From: Porogramme epimiltina
Taxonomy: Eukaryota; Basidiomycota; Agaricomycetes; Polyporales; Polyporaceae
Assembly (NCBI GenBank): GCA_900155495.1
Contig: FTLJ01000046.1
Location: forward strand, 64,385 to 128,384
DNA length: 64,000 bases
Reading direction: 5' to 3'
Shown: one piece after another, positions 25,010 through 36,096 of the stretch
Layout: the number at the start of each line of letters is the position of its first letter
How positions within the stretch are numbered: the first letter of the stretch is position 1
Notes under the pieces: model-generated
What the model was told of the DNA's origin: nothing
Seen by the model: only the letters and a program-made list of their open reading frames with translations
Databases searched by the model: none
Position numbers and translations under genes: made by a program

Positions 25010-26153
25010 TGGGTAATAATCCGGCGGATCCGCCGGACATTTAGCGCCCATCCGCGCGGCTTAGCACGTGACGACAAATCCCTGTAGCATGCACGAAATT
25101 TCAGGTAGACCGGGGGTCGCGTGTGACGAATTTCCAGCTTGCATGAAGAGAAATCAATGTATGAGGTACCAGTACAGTGAAACGTCTGTACAGTGAAGAA
25201 ATATAGCAGTACAGGGGATTTGTACAGTCAAAAGGACACAACATGAAGGATTATTGCTGTACCCGGAGTGCATACAGCAATATACCTTCACAATGAAGAG
25301 ACATCACTGTAGGAATCATGCTGAAGAGAATTATATGCAGGATGAAGGAAATACACTGTAAGAATGAGGTGTACAGAGATATATCTTCATCCTGGAGGAA
25401 TATTGCTGTAGAGGGTGTGTCTACAGCAATATTCCTTCATGATGAAGGCTTATTCCTGCACGAAAATGCGTGAATGAAATTATAATACTTGTAAGAATAA
25501 AGGGGGACTCATGTATGCTGAAGGGCTATCACTGTATGAAGAATGTGTGCAGTAATATGTCATCATGATGAAGAGATATTGCTGCAGGATAAATGCTGAA
25601 GTGAATAGCAGTAAGGATGAATGGAATTCACTGCACAAAGGGGTTCTACAGAGATACACCTTCATGGTGAGTAGATACTACTGTACCGAGTGTGCATGCA
25701 GCAATATGTCTTCAGGATGACGACTTATGCCTGCAAGGAAGGTGCTGGTGCAATGAAGGAAATTGCATTAATCCTGCAAGAATACAAGGGGTCTCGTGCA
25801 TGGTTAAGGGCTATTACTGTACATGGTGAGCATACAGGAATATTCCTTTATAATGAAGGGATATCACTGTACAATGAAGGTGTACAGTGATTTACCTTCA
25901 GGATGAGCAGATATTGCTGTACAGAGAGTGTGTACAGTAATATTCCTTCACAGGCACAGTGAGAACTAGGATACACTTATATCAATTGAGGTATGCCATT
26001 TTACACCCTAATAATCACCTGGGGGTACACAGGTTACGAGGGAAAGTAGGTACACTTCAAGGAAATACACGAAGGTCTAGTGGGGCGGTGCCACCAGGCG
26101 TCTAATGTCCGCCGTATCCGGCGGATCCGGCGGATCCGCCGGATAATTACCCA
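25010..26153. mobile_element. Non-autonomous DNA transposon (MITE-like), TA target duplication
   Basis: The left end begins TGGGTAATAATCCGGCGG. The right end, read on the minus strand, begins TGGGTAATTATCCGGCGG. The first 27 bases agree except for one A/T difference, both continue GATCCGCCGGA, and both then reach CGGACATT after the right end repeats its GGATCCGCC module. TA dinucleotides flank both ends (25008-25009 and 26154-26155). No protein-coding frame of transposase size is present, so the element is non-autonomous. A TA duplication suggests Tc1/mariner-type mobilisation. It sits inside the duplicated DBP3/TRANK unit, between the pseudogene and the copy B promoter, so it inserted after or during that duplication. 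Confidence 0.82.
25160..25950. repeat. Array of short palindromes inside the MITE-like element
   Basis: The element's core is made of diverged units in which ATATTGCTGTA or ATCACTGTA is followed a few bases later by its complement, TACAGCAATAT or TACAGTGAT, with CCTTCA/TGAAGG at the edges. The cleanest example is about 25393-25437 (GAATATTGCTGTAG, then CTACAGCAATATTC). Others lie near 25850-25895 and 25905-25955. It is AT-rich unlike its surroundings and could extrude as a series of hairpins. Confidence 0.8.
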
Positions 26154-26155
26154 TA

Positions 26156-26843
26156 GTTCAGTTGTTCTCCTGATTCTCGGGTAGTTCTTCGCCGCGCATG
26201 GACGCTGAAGTTAACGCATGGCGCTCGACCACACTGTTGGTGAAATACGCCACTCTTTCGGTCCATAGGCCTTCGTTCCCAAGTTACTGCAGTGTACGCA
26301 TTCACTGTCGCCATACCAAGTCCTTTCGCTCATGAGAAGACTTGGTCATCATCTTGGATCACTGATTCTGGCGAGTTCGCCCGTCAGGGCCAAGAAGGCA
26401 CCGGAGCCTGGCAAGCGGGCCTATGCTCACCTACCGCAGCACACATTCCCCTAGAATTCGTGACACATCGCATCATGCGCTGCACATGCCCTCGTTTTTC
26501 CCACAGGCAAGCGGCTCCAACGCGTTGAACAAGTGTAACGGGTGAGTATTGTCTGCAGTTCATTTCGTAGTTCATGCGACTTATGAACATTGCCACCGCC
26601 GGATTTTGTGTGTATTTAGGTGTATAGAATTAGATGCACATGATGTTACCTGTGTGTTGCATGAGAATGTCGAAGACGGTGAGGTGTCCGTAACAACAAA
26701 CTCTATGCCTCGAGTCCTCGGAGCCTTCCTTGGCGCGCCGCTCTCGAGGTGGAGGCGTGTGGGTGTTAAAACTGGTTGACTTCTCACCCCGCCACACCCT
26801 CTACCTATCCTCTCCCCATCAGCTTTCTAACTGTAGCCCCACC
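26156..26843. promoter_or_regulatory. 5' flank of TRANK copy B
   Basis: About 690 bases between the transposon and the ATG of copy B. The last 100 bases are pyrimidine-rich with CCACACC/CACC patches and a good start context (ACCATGG at 26841-26847). The strings CTGATTCTCGG and GGGTAGTTCT occur on both sides of the transposon (about 24986-25004 and 26171-26190), perhaps from an older tandem repeat it split. No gene is supported. Confidence 0.45.
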
Positions 26844-29800
26844 ATGGCCGACCCGAATCCCAAAGCAAACCGCATCAAAGCGCGTCTCGCAAGTGAACGC
26901 ATTCGCTCAATGTTGGATCCGGCGTCCCTAGATAGTCAAGGGGCAGTGGACATCGCGATCAAGACGATGGAGAACCTCCTAGTTGACGCATTGTTGGATG
27001 CTGGGGAATTTGTTTCTACCCTCGAACAAGTTCCTTATCTCCTCGAGTTCATCCTTGTCGGTCAGCATACCTGCTCTCTCAACTTACCCTCTATTTCTGA
27101 CCGTCATTCTTTGGGCCAGCTGCAACACAAGACGGATTCGCCATTCTCTCTAAATCACTCTTGTGCACCCTGGCGCCCAACATCGTAGAACGGCTCTCTG
27201 TCTCTTTGCGTATTCCATACAACCAGGACTCCGACATTCCCTCAGAGCTCAAGAACCACTTTGAGCGCACAAAGCGCTCTTCAGCGGCCCGACGGACTCT
27301 CTCCGTCCTTGAAGCGAGCGACTTCCTGACTGAAGAGCAAGTTGAAGAAGGCAAGTCCCGGTGGGAGGGCATAGCGCGCGAGAAACAGCAACAGCGACGG
27401 AAACGATCTCTCCACTCTGGCCGAGGGCCCCCTGCGGACATGACACCCATCATCGAGTACGGCGCCGCGATTCCAAGATCTAAACCTGAAGCGGCCGAGC
27501 TGGTGGCGAGGGTGGAAGCGGAGCAGAAGAAGATACTCGAGGTACGTGTTATAACAGGGTCGTACGTCTTCGTTCTTGTCTGAGAGGGGCTTCTCTGTGA
27601 AGTATTTTCTCTGCTCCTTCCGCGCGGAGCCTGCCGCAACGTTCTTCAAGACCACCTTTTTACCTCATATCACTCCCGTTGATGCTGACTCGACAACCGG
27701 GGGGTCATACCCTGCTCCGCCCGTGCCGGAGAGTAGCAAGGTTAGCGCGTACTTCAATTAGCAGATGAAAGTGCTCATGAATGGTTATAGAAAGCCAAGG
27801 AGCTTGGCCCGTGGACTATCTGCATGTCCACCAGGGCTAGGCAAGATCTCGAACGCGCCGAGCGCGAAGGTAGTGGCCGCCTGAAGATCATTCTCAACAA
27901 GATCCAGTAGGTGTCCTCCGCGTCGTCTTTGTTACTGTTCTATTTTACGCAATTCCTACCACAAGTTCTTTATCCCATGGGCATTTTACCCTCGACAACC
28001 AGAAGATGCTTACTGAGGACAGTTCGGGAATCCCAATATACGAGGCAAAAATGTCGAGAGACTCCCGTCTGGTGGTGAGTTCTGATACTGGTTTCTAAGA
28101 GTGTGCACAGCTTACACAAGTCCTATGCTATCGCAGTATCGCATCAGCACTGAGTATAACTTTAGCGACAAAGTGAGAAAGGTTTAACTTGTTGTCGGCG
28201 CATATCCCTGACTGCGTTTCTGTGATCACCCGTAGACCGAAGTTCAAGGTGACTTTGTGTTTGTACAGGGATTCGAGAGCGGAATTCTTACGCTTCCCTG
28301 ATAGTCATCGATATGTTTGGAGTGTACAACCACACCCAGATAAAGCGAAAAGACTGGAATCAGCTCAGCAGAGAACTGAGCGCCCGCTTTGGGGAAGAGC
28401 ATAGGAAGCGGTCAGTGCCTGTATTGCTCGTCTTGAACATATGCACGTGTGTCATGCTCACAATCCCAATACTGTATCCAGATGCATCTTTCGAGAAAGA
28501 GTGAGCGAACGGAGGGGCGAACACGGGGTATCACCCGCACGTTTCTACGGATCCTCGGCGATAGAAATGTCCGAAGTTCCCACCACTTCCGCCGCCAAAA
28601 GCTTAACTCGCGACGCGGACGACGAGGTATGTATCCGCCGTTTGTGTTCAGCACTTCGGTCCCTAATTTGCCTATAGCTTGGTTCAGTTTTAGTGTACGT
28701 GCTGCATCTGTTGCTCTACTTATTTCAGAAGCATATGTCTCAACGAAAATGCAGACTGGAGAAGTTTGTAACACTTTCACTAGTAAGCGGCGCCAAGGAT
28801 CACTACGTTGTATCCACTAATCTTGAACCGCAGGACTACTTGAAGGGTGCGTCGTGTTGATCCTTATACTCATGTGGACTCCATCGCCAACATCAGTGTA
28901 CGTGAAGGCCTCATCGCGGGAATCGATGCAGTACACGTATTCAGACTCTCGTAAGTCTAACAGTGCATTTTGTTTAATTCGTTGGTTTGTTCACACTTTC
29001 CCAGTGACCAAGAGCAGGAAATTATGACACATCCATCGTCATGCTTCGTTATCGGTAACGATTCACATTTATCGTAATCTTCTGTAGCTCATCATTATTT
29101 ACTCTTAGGAAGGAGCGGTACTGGGTGAGTCAAGCTTCGACATTTGGCAAGTCGTTCTGGAGCTGACGCGATTTTCTCAGCAAAACAACGGTTAGCGTCT
29201 TCAAGATCCTCGCCACCGAGCGCACGTGGATCGAATCTGGGTTCAAGACGTCAATGCCGAAACCTCGTCAACTCTTCCTATCTCAGTCAGAAGTTCTTGT
29301 CCAGAAGGTCGACAAGTATTACTCGAAGCTCGAAATGTCAGCAAAGATTCCTACCATATCGACGGACGAGCTGAAGAAAATGGCGGAAGAGCGGAAGCTG
29401 AAGCGCGAGACTGGTCTTTTCGACGACGAAGAGTTCATCGAGTTCAACCAGACAGTTCCTAAGCGGTACGGCGCTCTCGAAGACTCCCATTTCCCTCTAT
29501 TCATCACATACGGACACGTGAGTGGACTCTTGTTACCCAGCTATTTTGCGCCTTCCAGCCTCATCACATCGGATATAGCTTTGTCGGCTCTTAGAAAACG
29601 AGTTTAGATACCTCGTCGACTCAGGGGCCGTTGAATGGGATAAAGCCGAACGTCTTCGTGAAGCACTAGGGTCTCGCTCACTAAACACGTTCTCGGCGAG
29701 GCGGGAATCCCTTCAGGATTCGCAGCGGCCCATAATGTTGGACTACGAGATGTTCCTACGCGTCTTTTGGAAGCACTTCCCTGGTCACTTCGATCTCAGT

Positions 29801-32800
29801 ACGTACACGGAATAACTCATTTCACTCCCATGTCTTATGGGCATCACTATGAACAGACCCGGAACTAGTGTACTCGGAGTTCATGGGCAAGTCTGGGGCC
29901 TTATAGGTACCACTGAGCTGACAGGATCCTAATGACACGCCCTCTTTTGTTAGGCGTCATCAAGGGTTCTAGAGATGCTATGCAAAGCTCGCAGGGGTAC
30001 CTCAACAGAGCCGCTTATCATGCGGCACGGCATACACAGCCTTTGCCATCAGGCCTGTTGGACGAAATATACGACCTTTTCGAGCTTTACTGTCGAAGGA
30101 AACATAACGAAGGTATCTGGTGGTGTGACGTGGCCGACAGGTTTTGTCCAGTTCCCCATAGCTTGATCAACTGCTCATATATTGATTTGATAGGTCAAGA
30201 ATGATGAGTCGGTGTTTGGAGATTGTCGAACACCCCGGGCGTCCACTTACGAACATGTAAGAATATCTTTGGGAATGAACTGGGTTGTATCGCTGACGTC
30301 TTGATAGATTTATCGACGAGGCACAAGACAACCTACTTGTGGATTCTCTCGGTGTGTGACAGTATGCGACATCTATTCTAGATATTACCTTTGACACAAA
30401 GCTCGCCTGTGCCTTAGTTATCCGCAGGCTTTGTCTGAACCCCCATGGCATGTTCTGGGCTGGAGATACAGCACAGACCATCTCCGCATGCAGTGCATTC
30501 CGGTTTGAGGACCTGAAAGCATTTATGTATAGCATGAGCCGCGTTCGTTTATTTTTCCTCGTTTTCGTAACATTCAGAGAACTAAAACAATTGGAATAGA
30601 ATGATCCGCAAAGTCTTGTTTCCAAGCGCGAGAAGGTTGAAACGTTCCACCTTACGAGAAACTACCGCTCCCATGATGGGATTGTGAAGTGTGCTCATGC
30701 CATCGTGGGGCTTATAGCAAGGTTCTGGCCTAGCTCGATTGATTCGCTCCCAGAGGAGAGAGGCTTGGAGGCCGGTCCGGCGCCAACGCTCTTTCGTGGC
30801 ACCGATGGAAAGAAGCTCCAAGTGGCTTTATTTAAAGATTCGTACGTACAAATGATACATAACATGTCTACTGACAAACTCATGATTGATGACAGCTCAA
30901 GCGGAAGTAGCATAGAGTTTGGAGCTCGGCAATGTCTGTGTTTCTATCTTTCGTTCTTACGTGATAGTCAACACTGAATGACTTAATTTCAGGTATTCTG
31001 GTTCGCAATGAAGATACCGAGAAGCGGTTGCGCAAGGAGTTTGGTGATATTGGACAAATACTGTACGGTGTTATTATGCGACCTAAGGTACATGCCTTGC
31101 TCACGCATTATATACTAGGACTATATACCAGAGCAAGGGCTTGGAGTTTGACGATGTAGGTGCTCATTTCCCCCCTCGTCCGTGATATGCATGCACATTG
31201 TGAATAAACGGTGTAAGGTTCTTTTGTACGACTTCTTCCAAGATTCCCAGGTCGACGACTGGTTTAAATGGCGAGAAATATCTCGCGATGTTTCTGATAT
31301 GGAACCCTCAGACCTTGGAAGCCGTCATGTGAGCTTATGTAGAGAGGTATGTAGCACCAAATCAGGGGGGCTTGGCAGCATATTTGACAATACAGAATTA
31401 GCTCAAGCATTTATACGTTGCTGTGACACGGGCTCGGACGAATCTGTGGATCACCGAGTCTTCTCCGAACACTATCCACCTCCTTGTCAGTCACCAAATC
31501 CATACCCATCATAGCGCGTGAACTCGAAAGCTAACTCCTGGGTTGCTCTTTAGGACTTTTTCTCAGAGCAAGGACTCATTGATGTCCACCCTCCTGGCGT
31601 ACCCATACCACAGACTCTCGCACGCGCATCTGGTAGGGAAGAATGGGAAAAACAAGCACGGGATCTGTTTCACTTCCGCCAGTATGCAGAGGCTGCACGT
31701 TGCTTTGCACGCGCGGGGCTGGAGCGCGAGCAGAGGATATCACATGCCTACCTTCTACGCCAGGACGCACGTGCTACCCCCGGCGGTCCGAGAGGAGGAT
31801 CTCAGTCTCAAAGTGTGGCCTTTTCCAAGGCTGGGAAATCGTTTCTTCAAGTTGCATTGGAGTGTGGTACTACCGACAGGCAGAAGTACCTACGGGTCGC
31901 CGCGGACTGCTTCGTGCAGGCAGGAGAGGATATCAAAGCAGCAGAGGCCTACCGTGACGCGGGGCAGTACGCACTAGCTGCCCAGCATTATCGAAAAGCC
32001 GGCAGGTTCGACGAAGCGGTGAAGATTGTCAAGACTCAGGACGTGCCGCAGGAGGTGACCCAAGCAATCATTGGCATCTCGAGGCTGCATTACACCAAGG
32101 AAAAGCAGATTGAGTACGTGTTTGTGTTCTCTTGGACTACCCGCGGCCGCGCTCATGCGTTGGCTCCGACCCATGGCAGGAAGGCTCGTGATCTTTTCGA
32201 CGACGACAACGAAGCGCTTGAGTACATGGATGACTATGGCCTGGATATATCCAGAGCGGCTCTTCTAGAGAAGCTTGGGAGGCACGACGAGGCTGCGGAA
32301 TGCAATCTTCGAGAGGGAAACACGCTCGAGGCCATACGACTCTTCCTTCATGACAATGCTAGCTCAAAATCGAGGTCAAAGGCGGTTCAGTGCGTACTTG
32401 ATGGTCTCTGGCTTCGTATGTCCTTCGGTGCACCAGAATCCAATCTCGAGGACCCCGCTCTAGAGGAAATCCTTGGGTATGCAGAGAAAATGATGTCGTC
32501 CTTGACGAGTCATGACGTCAGGTACCAGGTACGACTGGCATCTGTCCAATGTACAGTGGTCTAGTTCTGACAATATCACAGTTTGTCATGTTCACGCTCA
32601 TATTCCAAGGAGAGAACAGCCGTCTGGAGGACCTCGTGGACTTCTTCATCGAGACCGGAAATGAATCGGCTGCGTTGCTTTCCCTCGATCACTACTTCTT
32701 TCGCGAGTACCATCTCGAAGAAGGAAACCACCAAGAAATAGCTCTGTGCTTCCAGCGCTTTCTCATATACGCTCGCATTCTCCAACGCCTCTCTTGTGAT

Positions 32801-35506
32801 CCTGCTCCATGCGACAACCTGTCCGTACGGAAGATATTTGCCTTCGCCCCCGTAGACGAGGAAACCAACGGGACATTCCTTGTTCCGAAGCAGTCCTATC
32901 TATTCGCACTTTGCACTCACCACGGATCCGTCTCCGACAAAGGAGTCGCAATACCTCGGCGGACCTTGGACGAGATAGTAGCACATGAACTCAAATCTTA
33001 CCTGAAGGAGATGGTTATTGGTCAGAAAGAGATGTGTTTTGAAATTCGATCTCTGCAGCCATGTCTTAGGTTCTCCGCTTTCGGCATATGCTTTCGTGAT
33101 GACTGCCCGCAATTCCATCTGGACAGCAAATCCACAGACGGTTCCTCCTCGTATAACCTCCTCGTCCAGATACATGTTTTGGAGCTCATGATTCTGCATA
33201 CTTTGTACGCAACGGATTTCACATACGAGGAGTTTTCCCGTTTGCAAAGGTAAGCTATACAATTCAAGGATAAATGAGTCCAGGTAGTCAATACTCACTA
33301 TATTCGTAAAACTCTCTAAGGGCGTGGCTTCGAAGGCTATATGAAGCATTATTTCCGCAAGATATCTCTCTCGGCGGTATCCACCTCCTCAAGTCGTCGC
33401 TTTCTCAGGAACTTCCTTTCGCAAAACATATTATCTCTGTATGGCTTCAAGACTGGCTGAACAGGGTCCACCCTAGACGTTCTGAAGACATATTCTTGAC
33501 GAACTTGATGAGAACTACTCGCCTTTCCATTCTCTTTGACCATCATACCGCCTCTACTAGTCTGCAACGTATTCCGTGTTCCAGTAATACTCGCTGGAGG
33601 ACTTCCGGTCTCTTCCGAAAACCAGGCTGTTATGTCGTTCACGATCTCCTCTCCGCAGTCCAGCTCAACTCTGCCGACTCTCTTAACAGAGGGGTCGAAT
33701 TCTTGAGGTGGGCGGAAATCTATATCTTGCTGATCATTTTAGTATCTGATCACGATCATTATTTTAGCTTCATATTATCAAGTGATTCACATTGGATCGA
33801 TATCGGAGTCCTATGCGAGTTCATGGACTATCTGTGCGGCGCTCTCATTTCCGCCCATTCGTTCAATGCCCGAGCATCGCTTCATGGAGTGGCTTTGCCA
33901 GAAAGTTGGATTGTTAGAATCCTCAGAGGGGCGCGCGATACCAAGGATTTAAGGACAAATGTGGCGGAGGAATACCTCAAATGTCTCGCGCTCCTCCTCA
34001 ATTCCTTGTGGACCGGAGAAGGCACAGGTGAGAGCTCAGTATATTGAGTTACTCAGAGTGCCTTGTGGCGGTTACGTTATATGCTTACGATTCCCCAGAG
34101 TACTTGCTATTCGAAAATACGGACCTTTCGAAGATGATCTGGCCTCGTACGTTGTACTTCTCTAGAATGTAAGTGCCTCGGAATCTGTGGGGTATTACAA
34201 CGGATTAATGTAGCTTATAAGTTCCAAGAACATGGTCTTCTGTTAGTATACTTGACTTACACTCCGTTTTATCGATCCACTCACGATTAAGTACATAGTT
34301 GCATACCACTTTGGATTCAACAACCAGCCTCTCAGGGGCCAAGCGTACCAAATACTATCTTCTCTTGCGGGCAGGCATGGTTTGTTTTCTCCGGAGGCAG
34401 CGGTGTAAGTAGCAGCCCATTCCTAATAATATGTGAATATCTGACCTAGTTTTATTGTAGCTATGCCCGTGCGGGAAGCTGGGAGAATCTCACTCGGACC
34501 ACATTCAACTCCATTTCGCGCTCAAAGATGGACAAGATGATTCAACTGCGTTATAGACGTGGTGGCCCGCTTCCGGAAGCGATCGAGACGGGCGTCATCA
34601 TCACAAGGGTGGATTTCTCTGACCATAACGAAGTCCTCTCTCTTTTGAAGGTCGAAGATATCCCGTGGTTCTCCCACAAAACGCCCCTTCACCACGCACA
34701 GTCCCCTAGGGCTTCAAACGTTCGTAGCTCACCAGAGGCCCCCCGAGACCGTGGAACGCTAGGCACCGATAACTTAGTGCTCTCCTCGACCGCATCGGAT
34801 GGAGGAGGGCGGGTACTTCCGTGCGCAGAATCACTCATCGCAGTGGGAGACAGTGCTCATAGCACTCTCAGATCTGTAGAAACGGACGACGCTCCGGGCG
34901 CTACCGACTTGTCAGTGGAAGAAGATAGGGCAGCCTCAACGATTGCAAAGGCTTTCCGCCAGCACCTTCATGGGAGGACTATCGAGAAGGATGAGTTCTC
35001 AGAGAGGCTTCGGATGGTGTACATCGAGTTCCGTAACGGCCTCTCCAAAATAGGTTGCGCGCGGACATCGTACCGTCTGGTGTTCCTTGGGGTTGCCCCG
35101 CAGCTCCTTGTTGGTGTCGGCTTTTTGAAGGACCATTTTCATCGGGAGAAGGATGTAGCAAAGGGAAGGCTGTTACAGAATGAAAGTCACTTGGAGCTCG
35201 AGGATATACAGCTGAAATTGGATATAGCATCGTAAGTGGAGTCTCCGGTTGAGCACGAGATTGCGCATGAAGCTCACTGTGACTGACATTGACAGGCAAC
35301 GTTTCAAGAAAATCTGCCGCCTGCATAAGGCCCTTGTTCCCATCGCACCTGTTCATACTGATGGTGATGCGGAGAAGCTACTGGACCTTGCGTACGAGGT
35401 ACAAAGCCTTCTGGACAGCGCTGAAGTGAGCAGGGGAGAGCAATCATTCAAATGGCGGAAGGACATTGATCTTGCTATTACTTGCCTGGATAATTACAAC
35501 AAGTGA
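26844..35506 (+). CDS. TRANK1-like SF1 (UvrD/Rep-type) helicase, copy B
   Basis: This is the tandem paralog of copy A with the same domain order, start MADPNPKANR in an ACCATGG context and stop TGA at 35504-35506. The motifs are intact. P-loop GRSGTGKTTV is built from a 16-base exon at 29109-29124 plus the exon at 29181. Walker B is FIDEAQDNLL (about 30310), followed by GDTAQTIS (about 30468), RNYRSHDG (about 30660), YQSKGLEFDD (about 31130) and VAVTRARTNLW (about 31415). TPR-like repeats follow (31600-32100, for example AAEAYRDAGQYALAAQHYRKA), then RLSCDPAPC, an IQ-like AKAFRQHLHGR (about 34950) and the tail ITCLDNYNK. Many introns match copy A in position and phase. One intron, 29887-29953, appears to start GC rather than GT. 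No stop or frameshift was found, so the copy looks functional despite high divergence. Confidence 0.85.
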
Positions 35507-36096
35507 TGTATCAATGGAGATGGAAACGTGTACAATATAGGTAGGATACATGGCGGGGCAATCGTGAGTAGCGCCGCAGAGGCAGAAGTAATAAAAACGG
35601 CGACATTTGCGCTTGTGGGACCAATTGTGATCACTTAGAGAGGAGGACATCGCAGTATTCAGAGAAATTGAAGGAGGAAATCACTGCCGACACGTCGGCC
35701 ACATTCTTCAACGAAACAGCAGTATTGTTTAGTATCACCGGCAGTGTGACGTTCGCGTGTGCTCGTCGCTTGAGGTCGTCGTTGAGGCGCCGAAAAGCTC
35801 GAGGACGAGAGCAGTTGAGAACGAAAGAGAGAAATTTCCAACAACCAGAACGTGTAGGGAAATTGTCGTATTGGAGAGACTGGTGATACGATACTGTACA
35901 TGCGAGAATTGTACGGTCTACGCCACAATTGTACAGTATCACCAATGTCGTATTTGGCAATATGAAAACGAAAACAATTATAGGCTGTAGTGTACGCAAG
36001 GGGAAGGGTATAGCGAAGAAACACGGAAAGCGAGCAAAGAGATCCCACTCCGCTCCGGGCAGAATACTCCGAATAGTCAGCAGCCCAGGAAGAGAC
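35507..36096. other. Convergent spacer between TRANK copy B and DUF6533 copy D1
   Basis: No gene is supported. A small inverted repeat, GATACTGTAC at 35890-35899 and GTACAGTATC at 35931-35940, with TGGTGATA/TATCACCA extensions, could form a hairpin. It may be a terminator-like or short-element remnant. Confidence 0.4.

Noticed and set aside
25160..25950. Regularly spaced repeats that might suggest a CRISPR-like array.
   Set aside because: The sequence is eukaryotic, the units are diverged palindromes without unique spacers, and they lie between transposon terminal repeats.
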